64,000 bases of DNA from Desulfitobacterium hafniense DCB-2 (GCF_000021925.1 NC_011830.1:2887001-2951000), one strand, 5' to 3'; shown: positions 8,590 to 17,851, counted from the stretch's first letter. The notes: generated by a model not told the origin, from the sequence alone. Translations and numbers: made by a program.

Positions 8590-9551
8590 AAATCAGCGCA
8601 TGGGAGCCTTGGTTAGAGCGCCTTTGGCAGGGGGATAAACGGGCCGCGGCTAAACTCATCTCCCAAGTCGAGGATAACCAGGGACGAGTGGAGATTATGT
8701 GCCGAATCCTGCCCAGGACCGGTCAACGCATGGTCCTCGGCATAACCGGACCGCCGGGTGCAGGGAAAAGCTCCTTAGTCGGAGCGCTCACTCAGCTCTA
8801 TCGGGAACAGCATGATAAAGTTGGCATCGTCGCCGTTGATCCCAGCAGCCCCTACTCCGGAGGGGCCATTCTGGGCGATAGAATCCGCATGCAGTCCCAT
8901 GGCACGGATCCTGGAGTGTTCATACGGAGTATGGGAACCCGGGGGCACTTAGGGGGAGTGGCGCGATTCACCACCGATGTCTTAAAAATATTGGAAGCTG
9001 CCGGATATGAACGTCTCCTCCTGGAAACCGTCGGTGTAGGACAATCAGAATTAGAAATCATGGAATGTGCCAATACGGTCCTGCTTGTCTTAAACCCGGG
9101 AACCGGCGATGGCATTCAAGCCATCAAAGCCGGTATCATGGAAATTGCCGATATCTTTGTTGTCAATAAAGCCGACTTACCAGGGGCCGAACGCCTTAAG
9201 AACGATATTGAAATGGTTTTGGATCTGAATGGTAAAAAGGCCTGGCGGGCACCTGTCGTCATGACCAGCACTCTTGAGCAGCGTGGGCTTAATGAGCTTC
9301 GCGATCATATTGCCAGGCACCAAACATTTCTGACCGAGTCGGGAAAATGCCGCCAACGCCGTCACAATGCTTTCACTCAAGAAGTTTGGCGCCATTGGGA
9401 AGCTATTGCGCGGCAGGCCTTTGCCGCAGCCTGGCAAGACTTGCCAAGGTCTGAGGGAGATGACCTTGAACCTGGCAATCCTTACACACTTGCTGAAGAA
9501 ATCTGGGCATCTATTGTTTCCGGAAGATTTACCGACCGTTCTGCTCCTTAA
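8586..9551 (+). CDS. meaB: MeaB/ArgK-family GTPase chaperone of B12-dependent mutase
   Basis: 321 residues of a G3E GTPase. It shows Walker A GPPGAGKSS (about 54-62), the switch/Mg region VDPSSPYSGGAILGDRIRM, ETVGVGQSE, and the base-specificity motif NKAD. MeaB proteins gate loading of adenosylcobalamin into methylmalonyl- or isobutyryl-CoA mutases and protect them from inactivation. The start TTG 8586 overlaps the stop of the adenosyltransferase, which indicates coupled translation. The mutase subunits follow directly. Confidence 0.92.
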   Translation: MKISAWEPWLERLWQGDKRAAAKLISQVEDNQGRVEIMCRILPRTGQRMVLGITGPPGAGKSSLVGALTQLYREQHDKVGIVAVDPSSPYSGGAILGDRIRMQSHGTDPGVFIRSMGTRGHLGGVARFTTDVLKILEAAGYERLLLETVGVGQSELEIMECANTVLLVLNPGTGDGIQAIKAGIMEIADIFVVNKADLPGAERLKNDIEMVLDLNGKKAWRAPVVMTSTLEQRGLNELRDHIARHQTFLTESGKCRQRRHNAFTQEVWRHWEAIARQAFAAAWQDLPRSEGDDLEPGNPYTLAEEIWASIVSGRFTDRSAP

Positions 9552-9623
9552 AAATTTAAGGTTGTTTATAGATATAGGGTGAAAGGGTTAGGGAGTGATT
9601 CTGAAAAAGGTTAGGTGAAAGGT

Positions 9624-11261
9624 ATGCAAGAAGATTTTAGCCGTTGGCAAAAATCCTACCAGGAGCAGAAAGAGCGCCAAGGGCCATTTATGACTGTTTC
9701 CAGCGCCCCCATCGCTCCTCTTTATGCTCCGGATAACACTCCTGAAATCGATTTTGAAAAAGATATTAACTACTCGGGGGCATACCCTTATACACGGGGC
9801 GTCCGCACCAACATGTACCGTGGCCGGCTTTGGACAATGCGGCAATTTGCCGGCTTCGCCACGGCTGTGGAATCCAATCAACGGTACAAGTTCCTGCTCA
9901 GTCAAGGCCAAACGGGATTAAGTGTAGCTTTCGATATGCCAACTATCATGGGCTACGACTCCGACCACCCACGGGCCTATGGGGAGGTGGGCAGGGTAGG
10001 TGTTGCTGTCGACTCCCTCCAGGACATGGAAACCTTATTTAAGGATATCCCTTTGGATCAAGTCAGCACCTCTATGACTACCAATGCTCCTGCGGCTATT
10101 TTATGGTCAATGTATCTTGTTACAGCGGAGAAGCAGGGAGTTCCTGCCCACAAACTCACGGGAACTATCCAAAACGATATCTTAAAAGAATACATTGCTC
10201 AAAAATCCTGGATTTTCCCACCGGAACCTTCTCTCCGCCTGATCACGGATAGTTTCGCCTTTGCCCGGGATCATGTTCCCAAGTGGAACACGATCAGTAT
10301 CAGCGGCTATCATATTCGGGAGGCCGGCGCAACGGCTCTTCAGGAGTTAGCCTTTACCCTGGCGGATGGCTTCGCCTATGTGGAAGCAGGGATCAAGGCC
10401 GGTCTGGATGTGGATGATTTTGCACCGCGGCTTTCCTTCTTCTTTAATTCACACACTGACTTTTTTGAAGAAATCGCTAAATATCGCGCCGCCCGCCGGA
10501 TTTGGGCAAGGCATATGAAAGAAAACTATGGCGCGAAAAAAGAGGAAAGCCTGCTGCTCCGTTTTCATACACAGACTGCCGGGTGCTCACTGACGGCACA
10601 GCAGCCTGAGAATAATATCATTCGCACAGCCTATCAGGCCATGTCTGCGGTGCTGGGAGGAACTCAGTCCCTGCATACGAATTCTATGGATGAAGTTCTG
10701 GCCTTACCTTCGGAAAAAGCCGTGCAGATCGCTTTACGGACCCAGCAAATTCTGGCCTATGAGACAGGTATCGTCAATACCATTGATCCCCTGGCCGGCT
10801 CCTACTTCGTAGAGGCTTTAACCCGGCAAATGGAAGAAGGGGCTGAAGAATACTTCCGTAAAATTGAAGAACGGGGCGGAGTCCTTGCCGCAATCCATCA
10901 GAACTTTTTCCAGCAGGAAATTGCCGATGCAGCTTATCGCTATCAAAAAGAAATCGAAGGGAAAGACCGCATTATCGTTGGGGTCAACGGATTCCAAACT
11001 GAAGAGGCTCTGGAAATCGACCTTTTAAAAATTGATCCTGAAATCGAAAGAAACCAGGCTCAACGTGTTAAAGAACTGAGAGCCACCCGGGATAATTTAC
11101 ACGTCCAAAACACCCTCGCTGCCTTAAAAGCAACCGCCCTGAGTTCAGATAATCTTATCCCGAAAATTATTGATGCCGTTCGGGCTTACGCTACCGAAGG
11201 GGAAATCGTCGCTGTCCTCAAAGAGGTTTTTGGGGAATACAGGGAACAATCTGTATTTTAA
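9624..11261 (+). CDS. B12-dependent acyl-CoA mutase, large (catalytic) subunit
   Basis: About 545 residues, the size of separate catalytic subunits of isobutyryl-CoA, 2-hydroxyisobutyryl-CoA and archaeal methylmalonyl-CoA mutases. TIM-barrel motifs are visible: YPYTRGVRTNMYRGRLWTMRQFAGF, GLSVAFDMPT, ISISGYHIREAGA, and QTAGCSLTAQQPENNIIRTA near the barrel end. It rearranges the carbon skeleton of an acyl-CoA by a radical route. The substrate is not settled from sequence. Neighbouring C4 genes favour isobutyryl/butyryl-CoA exchange, but methylmalonyl-CoA stays possible. I start at ATG 9624; GTG 9615 is the alternative. Confidence 0.85.
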   Translation: MQEDFSRWQKSYQEQKERQGPFMTVSSAPIAPLYAPDNTPEIDFEKDINYSGAYPYTRGVRTNMYRGRLWTMRQFAGFATAVESNQRYKFLLSQGQTGLSVAFDMPTIMGYDSDHPRAYGEVGRVGVAVDSLQDMETLFKDIPLDQVSTSMTTNAPAAILWSMYLVTAEKQGVPAHKLTGTIQNDILKEYIAQKSWIFPPEPSLRLITDSFAFARDHVPKWNTISISGYHIREAGATALQELAFTLADGFAYVEAGIKAGLDVDDFAPRLSFFFNSHTDFFEEIAKYRAARRIWARHMKENYGAKKEESLLLRFHTQTAGCSLTAQQPENNIIRTAYQAMSAVLGGTQSLHTNSMDEVLALPSEKAVQIALRTQQILAYETGIVNTIDPLAGSYFVEALTRQMEEGAEEYFRKIEERGGVLAAIHQNFFQQEIADAAYRYQKEIEGKDRIIVGVNGFQTEEALEIDLLKIDPEIERNQAQRVKELRATRDNLHVQNTLAALKATALSSDNLIPKIIDAVRAYATEGEIVAVLKEVFGEYREQSVF

Positions 11262-11288
11262 ACTTTAAACATAAGGGAGGGTTAGACA

Positions 11289-11711
11289 ATGGGGTTAGAC
11301 AGGGAACAAGCGCGCATTCGTGTTTTGGTGGGCAAACCGGGTTTAGACGGCCATGATCGGGGTGCCAAAGTCATCGCCCGGGCTTTACGTGACGGGGGCA
11401 TGGAAGTCATCTATTCAGGACTGCATCAAACTCCTGAACAAATTGTCCAAGCAGCGATTCAAGAGGATGTGGATGTGATCGGGCTCAGTATCTTATCCGG
11501 TTCCCATATGACTGTCTTTCCAAGGGTCAGAGAACTGCTTGGAGAACAGAATGCTGAAGATATCATTGTCATGGGCGGGGGAACCCTGCCTGAAGAAGAT
11601 ATTAAAGCCTTAATTGAAGAGGGATGCGCAGAAGCGCTTTTTACTCCGGGCACACCGACAACCGATATCATTCAATGGATCAAGGATAGAGTTGAGCAAA
11701 AACAAGGCTAA
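11289..11711 (+). CDS. B12-dependent acyl-CoA mutase, small cobalamin-binding subunit
   Basis: 140 residues with the Rossmann-like B12 fold. The signature DGHDRGAK (about 20-27) supplies the His that ligates cobalt from below; GLSILSGSH and VMGGGTLPEEDI are the further dimethylbenzimidazole-pocket motifs. It pairs with the large subunit 27 bases upstream. Its start follows AAGGGAGGG. Confidence 0.93.
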   Translation: MGLDREQARIRVLVGKPGLDGHDRGAKVIARALRDGGMEVIYSGLHQTPEQIVQAAIQEDVDVIGLSILSGSHMTVFPRVRELLGEQNAEDIIVMGGGTLPEEDIKALIEEGCAEALFTPGTPTTDIIQWIKDRVEQKQG

Positions 11712-11725
11712 TCATTGCTAAAACC

Positions 11726-11782
11726 GTCCCGAAAGCGGACGCATTGTGCACACAAATGCCTGCTTTCGGGACAATTGTTTTT
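11726..11782 (+). terminator. Terminator of the mutase operon
   Basis: GTCCCGAAAGC pairs exactly with GCTTTCGGGAC (11762-11772), followed by AATTGTTTTTTAC. The stem resembles the hairpin after the sigma-54 activator gene. Confidence 0.85.
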
Positions 11783-11928
11783 TACTTTTCCATGGCTTTC
11801 TTACCTCATATTTCTCAACGGGTAAGGTTAAAAAAATTTCTTCCCGGGGATTTAATCCTTAAACCCTGTGACACCAGGCGTCTTTATCGTTCACATCCTT
11901 TGGCCATTTGTTAGCAAAGCGAAAGATT

Positions 11929-11945
11929 TGGCACAATTGTTGCAA
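11929..11945 (+). promoter_or_regulatory. Sigma-54 promoter of the C4 acyl-CoA operon
   Basis: TTGGCACAATTGTTGCAA: GG 11930-11931, then exactly ten bases, then GC 11942-11943. This is a full consensus match (TGGCAC-N5-TTGCA) and lies 115 bases upstream of the 3-hydroxyacyl-CoA dehydrogenase start. It gives the second probable target of the CBS-PAS activator. Confidence 0.92.
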
Positions 11946-12057
11946 GATAATTCAGAATATTAAAAATAAAAAGGTAAAGCAAGGTACTAGAGGAGGGAGC
12001 TTAAACGATACAATATTCCCTGCTTAACAAACCATGCTCCAGAAAGGAGGAAGCCCA

Positions 12058-12897
12058 ATGAAAAAGATCATGGTCATCGGTGCAGGACAAATGGGTGGTG
12101 GCATAGCACAGGTCGCCGCCCAAGCGGGTTATTCCGTTATTCTCAATGATCTTAAAGAGGAGTTTGTGACCCGCGGGCTGAGTGTGATTGAGAAAAACCT
12201 GAGACGCAATGTGGAAAAGGGAAAGCTTGAAGCCACAGAATCTGCAGCAACTTTAGGGCGCATTACCCAATCCACCGCTTTGCAGGATGCAGCCTCGGCT
12301 GACCTGGTTATTGAGGCAGCCGTAGAAAATATGGTGATCAAGAGTCAGCTGTTTACCCAACTGGATGAGATTTGTCCGGAGCATACCATTCTGGCGACGA
12401 ATACATCCTCTCTCCCCATAACGGAGATTGCTGCCTTTACTAAACGTCCTGACCGGGTTATCGGTATGCACTTTATGAATCCGGTTCCGGTGATGAAGCT
12501 GGTGGAAGTCATTCGCGGCCTGGCCACCAGCGACGAAGTCTATAAAACCATTGAAGCCTTAAGTCAGGAAATGGGAAAAACCCCTGTAGAGGTCAATGAT
12601 GCCCCTGGATTTGTAGCCAACCGCATCTTAGTCCCCATGATCAATGAGGCGGTTTATACCCTTTATGAAGGGATTGCCACGGTTGAAGATATTGATCAGG
12701 TGATGAAACTGGGGATGAATCATCCCATGGGCCCCTTAGCTTTGGCAGATTTAATCGGGTTGGATACGGTGCTGTCCATCTCCGAAATTCTTCATGAAGG
12801 ACTGGGGGACAAATATCGTCCCTGCCCGCTTCTGCGCAAATATGTTAAAGCCGGCTGGTACGGAAGAAAATCCGGTCGTGGTTTTTACCAATACTAA
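12058..12897 (+). CDS. hbd: 3-hydroxybutyryl-CoA dehydrogenase
   Basis: 279 residues. The N-terminal Rossmann domain has GAGQMGGGIAQ (about 7-17), followed by ATNTSSLPIT and the catalytic His region GMHFMNPVPVMKLVE. The C-terminal 3HCDH domain has FVANRILVPMINEA and NHPMGPLALADLIGLD. It catalyses NAD(P)-dependent interconversion of 3-hydroxybutyryl-CoA and acetoacetyl-CoA. ATG 12058 follows AAAGGAGG. It is first gene of the operon that continues with thiolase. Confidence 0.93.
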   Translation: MKKIMVIGAGQMGGGIAQVAAQAGYSVILNDLKEEFVTRGLSVIEKNLRRNVEKGKLEATESAATLGRITQSTALQDAASADLVIEAAVENMVIKSQLFTQLDEICPEHTILATNTSSLPITEIAAFTKRPDRVIGMHFMNPVPVMKLVEVIRGLATSDEVYKTIEALSQEMGKTPVEVNDAPGFVANRILVPMINEAVYTLYEGIATVEDIDQVMKLGMNHPMGPLALADLIGLDTVLSISEILHEGLGDKYRPCPLLRKYVKAGWYGRKSGRGFYQY

Positions 12898-12948
12898 TTT
12901 TACCAATATTAATAAAGAGACGATCTTAGTCACGGGGGAGGAGCCAAG

Positions 12949-14310
12949 ATGTCAGAAAAAGTGGTTCAAAAACTTGAACACACCAGAAAAAACTATTACA
13001 AAGACGCTGAAATCGCCGCTTACGGTGAAAGAAAGCCGGATTACTCAACCCTGGGAAGAAAAATTGAGAATACTTATGCCAGGCAGCGCCAGGTCGTCTG
13101 TGTGGAAGCCTGCCGGACACCCTATGGCAAGTCGCTGGGGGCCCTGCTGGAATACGATGCGGCTCAATTGGGAGCACTGGCTATTAAAGAAGTTCTCCGG
13201 CGAACCAAGGGAAAAGTCGCCCCAGGTGAAGTGGATTATGTGATCATGGGTCATGTCGTCCAGGCGGGCAGCGGTCAGGTCTCCAGCCGCCAGGCCACTC
13301 TTTTGGCAGGATTGCCGGAACATGTCCCTTCCATTACGGTCAATAAAGTATGCTCCTCCGGTGTCAAAACCATTGACCTGGGGGCGCAAATGATTGCCTT
13401 AGGCAGGGCGGAAATCGTCATTGCCGGTGGGCAGGAGAGCATGAGCAATATTCCTTTCTCACTGCCGGACATGCGCAGAGGCAGGAAGATGGGGCTTCCC
13501 ACTATTGACTGTGTTGATCTGATGGTCAAGGACGGACTTTGGGATTCCTTCTATGAGCGCCATATGGCCATTCACGGTTCCGAAGTGGCCGATGAATTCG
13601 GCTACAGCCGGGAGGAGCAGGACGAATGGGCCCTCCATTCACAGCTCGCCGCCTCGGCAGCGATTGCCGCCGGGAAGCTTGATGCTGAAATCTTTCCGGT
13701 GGCCGTTAAAACGGGCAAAGAAACCCTGGAAAAAGATGAAGGCCCCCGTGCCAATACTACCCTGGAAGGCTTGGCTAAGCTTGGCCCCGTTTTTGATCAC
13801 ATCAGTGCTGTAACCGGGAAGCCTGGCAGCGTAACCGCCGGCAATGCCCCGGGAACAAACGACGGCGGGGATGTCTGTCTCCTGATGAGCCGGGCGAAAG
13901 CCGATGAACTCGGCCTCAAACCGCTTTTCTCCATTGTGGACTATGCCGAAGTCTCCCAGCCCACCAAGGATATTGCTACCGTTCCCGGGCTTTCCATCAA
14001 GAAGGTCTTAGAACAAAATAAGCTGACCCTTGAGGATATAAAGCTCATCGAAATCAATGAAGCCTTTGCTGCGGTCGCCCTGGTGAGTGCCCGCACGATT
14101 CTGGGCATGACCAAGGAACAAATGTATGAAAAAGTCAATGTTAACGGCGGGGCCATTGCCTATGGTCATCCCATTGGAGCGACCGGAGCCAGAATTGTCA
14201 TGACCTTAGCCTATGAGCTCAAGCGCCGGGGGGGCGGTTATGGAGTATGTGGTATCTGTGCAGGGCACGCCCAGGGCGATGCCATGCTCATCTATGTGGA
14301 GCCTGATTGA
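12949..14310 (+). CDS. Acetyl-CoA acetyltransferase (thiolase) with N-terminal extension
   Basis: 453 residues, about 55 longer than typical thiolases (about 390). The extra segment is at the N-terminus (charged, Tyr- and Lys-rich, residues 1-45). The core has the nucleophilic Cys in NKVCSSGVKT, the conserved EINEAFA, GGAIAYGHPIGATGAR with the His, and the second Cys in CAGHAQGDA where most members read CIGGGQG. It cleaves or forms acetoacetyl-CoA. It is placed 51 bases after hbd behind GGGGGAGGAG. Confidence 0.88.
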   Translation: MSEKVVQKLEHTRKNYYKDAEIAAYGERKPDYSTLGRKIENTYARQRQVVCVEACRTPYGKSLGALLEYDAAQLGALAIKEVLRRTKGKVAPGEVDYVIMGHVVQAGSGQVSSRQATLLAGLPEHVPSITVNKVCSSGVKTIDLGAQMIALGRAEIVIAGGQESMSNIPFSLPDMRRGRKMGLPTIDCVDLMVKDGLWDSFYERHMAIHGSEVADEFGYSREEQDEWALHSQLAASAAIAAGKLDAEIFPVAVKTGKETLEKDEGPRANTTLEGLAKLGPVFDHISAVTGKPGSVTAGNAPGTNDGGDVCLLMSRAKADELGLKPLFSIVDYAEVSQPTKDIATVPGLSIKKVLEQNKLTLEDIKLIEINEAFAAVALVSARTILGMTKEQMYEKVNVNGGAIAYGHPIGATGARIVMTLAYELKRRGGGYGVCGICAGHAQGDAMLIYVEPD

Positions 14311-14345
14311 TATCAAAAAGGATAAATTAAGGAGTGGATGGGACT

Positions 14346-15494
14346 GTGAATTTTGAACTGAGCGGTGAAACATTGATGATCAGAGACATGGTCAGAAAAT
14401 TTGCCCAAAACCAACTGGCACCGCTGGCCCCGGAATTGGACAAATCCCATGAGTTTCCCATGGCTACATGGAACAAAATGAGAGAACTTGGCCTTACAGG
14501 CTTTCCCATTCCTGAAGAATGGGGGGGCGGCGGCGGTTCTTACCTGGATTTTGCCATTATCGTGGAAGAACTGGCCAAAGCCTGCGCATCGACAGCGGTG
14601 ATTACCAGTGTCCACACCGGTTTAGGCTGTATGAGCATGTACCTCTATGGCAGCCAGCAGTTAAAAGAAAAATACCTGGAGCGATTGGCTACAGGGGAGA
14701 TTATCGGAGCTTATGCCCTGACCGAGCCTAACGCCGGCTCAGATGCCGGGGCGCTCCGCTGCAAAGCTGAAGACCGGGGGGATCATTTCCTGGTCAATGG
14801 CGGCAAGATATTCATCACCAATGGCACGGTGGCCACGACTTTCTGTACTTTTGTCAAGACCGATCCTACCCAGCCGAAAGGGAAGGGGATCACTTGCTTG
14901 CTGATCGAAAAAGATCTGCCCGGATTTACCATCAGCAAACCTGTCGAGAAGATGGGCATGCATGGCTCACCTACTGTAGAGCTTATTTTTGAAAATGTCA
15001 AAGTCCCCAAAGAAAATGTCCTTGGGGAGATCAATAACGGATTTGCCGTGGCCATGGGGCTGCTGGCCGGGGGACGGATCACCATTGGGGCTCAGGGTCT
15101 GGGAATTGCTGAAGGCGCCCTTGACTACACCATCAATTATATCAAAGAGCGACAGCAGTTTGATAAACCCCTGGCTGCCAATCAAGGGGTTCAATTCATG
15201 ATCGCCGACATGGCCACGAAAATCGAAGCGGCGCAAATGCTCATCTACCGGGCAGCCTGGCTCAAAGATCATCAACTGCCCCATAACAAAGAAGCATCCA
15301 TGGCGAAGCTTTTTGCTACCGACGTGGCCATGGAAGTCACCACGAATTGTGTGCAGTTATTAGGGGGTTATGGTTATTGTTCCGAATACCCGGTGGAGCG
15401 CATGATGCGGGATGCTAAGATCACCCAAATCTATGAAGGCTCCAATCAGATTCAGCGTATGATCATCGGACGTGAAGTCATTGGGCGTTTTTAA
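14346..15494 (+). CDS. Acyl-CoA dehydrogenase, butyryl-CoA dehydrogenase-like
   Basis: 382 residues. Features include AYALTEPNAGSDAGA (FAD/substrate motif), KIFITNG, and the catalytic glutamate in IYEGSNQIQRMIIGR near the C-terminus, matching short-chain acyl-CoA dehydrogenases. It would interconvert butyryl-CoA and crotonyl-CoA using an electron-transfer flavoprotein; no etfAB lies nearby. I choose GTG 14346 (MNFELSGE, the usual family N-terminus) since AAGGAG ends at 14334, over GTG 14334 which overlaps the ribosome site. Confidence 0.9.
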   Translation: MNFELSGETLMIRDMVRKFAQNQLAPLAPELDKSHEFPMATWNKMRELGLTGFPIPEEWGGGGGSYLDFAIIVEELAKACASTAVITSVHTGLGCMSMYLYGSQQLKEKYLERLATGEIIGAYALTEPNAGSDAGALRCKAEDRGDHFLVNGGKIFITNGTVATTFCTFVKTDPTQPKGKGITCLLIEKDLPGFTISKPVEKMGMHGSPTVELIFENVKVPKENVLGEINNGFAVAMGLLAGGRITIGAQGLGIAEGALDYTINYIKERQQFDKPLAANQGVQFMIADMATKIEAAQMLIYRAAWLKDHQLPHNKEASMAKLFATDVAMEVTTNCVQLLGGYGYCSEYPVERMMRDAKITQIYEGSNQIQRMIIGREVIGRF

Positions 15495-15605
15495 AGACTA
15501 GGACTGTATTGGTTAGGAAGATATTGGTTACGCATCTGTTGGTCAGGAAGATTTTGATTAAGCAGATATGAATAAAGCAGATATAGATAAAGGAGGTTTA
15601 ACTCT

Positions 15606-16574
15606 ATGGCAAGACCGCAAAATGTTAGTTTAACGGAAGCCATCGGCCAAATCAAGGATGGCGATATGCTGACCTTTGGTGGCTTTACAGTCTGGCGTCG
15701 CCCCATGGCCGCCATTTACGAGATCATCCGTCAGCAGAAAAGAAATCTGCATTTGGTTGAAGTCAACGGCGGAACCCATGATGATATGCTGGTGGGAGCA
15801 GGCTGTGTCGGGGTATGGGAATCCTGCTGGAGCGGGCATGAGCTCTATGGCAAATTAGGCGGCAATCTGGCCCGCAAGATCGAAAATAAGGAAATTCTCT
15901 ATGAAGACTGGTCCCATATTCATGCTTTATACCGCTTAGCCGCTGCGGCCAAGGGAGTTCCTTTCCTGCCCACCTATTCAGCCATAGGCTGTGATATGCT
16001 CAATCCTGAGAATGATAACCTGGGCAAAGCAGGGCTCCGGGACGGGTCCAACCGCCATATCGGCAAACATAAATTTGTCACTTATAAAGAGCCCTTTACG
16101 GATTCCGAAATCACCCTGATTCCGGCGGCCAGCCCTGATTGGTGCCTTACCCATGTTCAGATGGTGGGGGAAGAGGGAACAGTTCGGGTGGATGGCTTAA
16201 GATTCAGCGACGAGGAAGCCATCAAAGCCTCTAAACACAATATCATTATCGCCGAGCAAGTCGTTCCTGAGGAGTATCTGCGGCGTGAACCAACCCGCAA
16301 TATGCTTCCCGGCTATTTCGTGGATTATATCGTCGAATTGCCCTGGGGTGCTCACCCCACCGGCTTATACGGTGCCTATGAGCCTGATGGTCCTTTTATC
16401 AATCACTTCTTTAAGTCCACCCGTACCCAGGAAGGCTTCGACCAATGGGCTGAAGAGTGGATCTTCGGGGTTAAAGATTTCGAGGAATATTTAAGCAAGC
16501 TGGGGATGACACGTCTGGAAAACCTGCGGGCCAACCCTGCTTTGGGGTATTCTTCAAAATTAAAAAGGGGGTAA
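15606..16574 (+). CDS. CoA-transferase family I, alpha subunit (glutaconate CoA-transferase-like)
   Basis: 322 residues. Long alpha subunits of this size are typical of the glutaconate CoA-transferase (GctA) branch rather than of the roughly 220-residue acetoacetate or acetate type. Motifs include DMLTFGGFTVWRRPMA at the N-terminus and the Gly-rich loop around VEVNGGTHDDMLVGAG. It would move CoA between carboxylates and supply or release the operon's acyl-CoA. It ends 4 bases before the beta subunit. Confidence 0.82.
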   Translation: MARPQNVSLTEAIGQIKDGDMLTFGGFTVWRRPMAAIYEIIRQQKRNLHLVEVNGGTHDDMLVGAGCVGVWESCWSGHELYGKLGGNLARKIENKEILYEDWSHIHALYRLAAAAKGVPFLPTYSAIGCDMLNPENDNLGKAGLRDGSNRHIGKHKFVTYKEPFTDSEITLIPAASPDWCLTHVQMVGEEGTVRVDGLRFSDEEAIKASKHNIIIAEQVVPEEYLRREPTRNMLPGYFVDYIVELPWGAHPTGLYGAYEPDGPFINHFFKSTRTQEGFDQWAEEWIFGVKDFEEYLSKLGMTRLENLRANPALGYSSKLKRG

Positions 16575-16578
16575 GGGC

Positions 16579-17388
16579 ATGGAAAGCAAGAAAGAACATT
16601 CAAAGATCGGAGAATTTAAGCCCATGGATCTCCTGGCCTGTGCAGCCGCCCGGGAGGTCAGGGATGGTGAGGTTGTTTTTGCCGGCACAGGGCTGCCCAT
16701 GCTGGCCATTATGTTAGCTCAAAAAACTCAAGCGCCTACGGCGGTTTGTATCTATGAATCCGGTTCAATCGATGGCCGCCCCATTGATTTACCCACTTCC
16801 GTAGCCGATGCCCGCTGCAGCTATCAAGCCGCTGTGGCCGACGGCCTGATGGATGCCTTCAGTCAGCTTCAATCAGGGAGAATCGACCTTGCTTACCTGG
16901 GGGGAGCCGAGGTCGATATGTACGGGAATGTCAACACAACCTTCATGGGCGGTCCCACAGGCAAACGCCTCACCGGCAGCGGGGGGAATACGGATATCCA
17001 TTCCTTAGCCAGAAGAAGTGTGTTGATTATGCCCCAGATCAATCAAAAACGCCGCTTTGTGGAAAAGGTCAGCTATATTACTTCACCCGGATGGAAGTTT
17101 CCCCATGGGCCCAATAGAGAGTGGGTCCCCAAGCAAGAAGTATATGGCGCCGCATTCAGAGGCGGGCCGGCAGCCGTTATCTCCGATATGGGGATTTATC
17201 GCTTCGATGAACAGGGCGAGATGTATCTCGATACCGTTCATCCCGGCTTTTCAGCGGAGGATTGCCGGGATAACTGCTGTTTTGACCTGAATATCTCTAA
17301 AGTCAGGGGCGAGACACCCACTCCGACTTATGAGGAGCTGGAACTCCTTCACAAAGTGATTGACCCCGAAGGGATTATTATGAAGTAA
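16579..17388 (+). CDS. CoA-transferase family I, beta subunit (glutaconate CoA-transferase-like)
   Basis: 269 residues. The catalytic glutamate lies in CIYESGSIDG (about 55-64), where family I enzymes form the gamma-glutamyl-CoA intermediate. VFAGTGLPMLA near the N-terminus and GSGGNTDIHSLA are further family motifs. ATG 16579 follows AAAAGGGGG. Being the last gene of the operon, it is followed at once by a strong terminator. The acid handled is not evident from sequence. Confidence 0.85.
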   Translation: MESKKEHSKIGEFKPMDLLACAAAREVRDGEVVFAGTGLPMLAIMLAQKTQAPTAVCIYESGSIDGRPIDLPTSVADARCSYQAAVADGLMDAFSQLQSGRIDLAYLGGAEVDMYGNVNTTFMGGPTGKRLTGSGGNTDIHSLARRSVLIMPQINQKRRFVEKVSYITSPGWKFPHGPNREWVPKQEVYGAAFRGGPAAVISDMGIYRFDEQGEMYLDTVHPGFSAEDCRDNCCFDLNISKVRGETPTPTYEELELLHKVIDPEGIIMK

Positions 17389-17438
17389 AGACAAAAGACG
17401 GACTATCGGCGTAAAGCTGATAGCCCGTCTTTTGTCTT
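17389..17438 (+). terminator. Terminator of the C4 acyl-CoA operon
   Basis: AGACAAAAGACGG ... CCGTCTTTTGTCT with an inner CTATC/GATAG pairing and a T-rich tail. It starts directly after the CoA-transferase stop codon. Confidence 0.9.
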
Positions 17439-17638
17439 TGTCTTTAAAGAGGTAGGACAAAATAGCGTTTTAGATCATAATTATATCCCCCGTTAATATA
17501 AATTCTGTTGGGAAGACATTCTGTAAGGAGTTTCTTCCTGTTTTTACATAGGTATAGAAAGTTCAAAGCTCATAAATTATAATGAGGAGGGGAGAATAGC
17601 TTATGCTCTTCTCAAGTTTTTTGTAAAGGATGATTCGT

Positions 17639-17851
17639 TTGTCAAAGTTATATGCTATCTATACTCTAACCGGTAATGAGGAAAGATTCCTGGGACAGGC
17701 CTATTTAACGGCAAAAGACCTGGAAGCCATTGAAGAAAGCTTTACCGGGACGCCTGAATCGGAACACTATATCGCTCTTACCGATGGTGATCAGGTTAAC
17801 GTTAATGCCATTGACTCAATCGAAGAGATTACTGACGACGGGGAAGAATAA
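17639..17851 (+). CDS. Small acidic protein of unknown function
   Basis: About 70 residues. It begins LSKLYAIYTLTGNEERFLGQ and ends with an acidic tail (IEEITDDGEE). No family recognised. TTG 17639 has proper spacing to AAAGGA, while ATG 17630 touches it, so the start is uncertain by three codons. It is the last + strand chromosomal gene before the orientation switch and has its own terminator. Confidence 0.65.
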   Translation: MSKLYAIYTLTGNEERFLGQAYLTAKDLEAIEESFTGTPESEHYIALTDGDQVNVNAIDSIEEITDDGEE

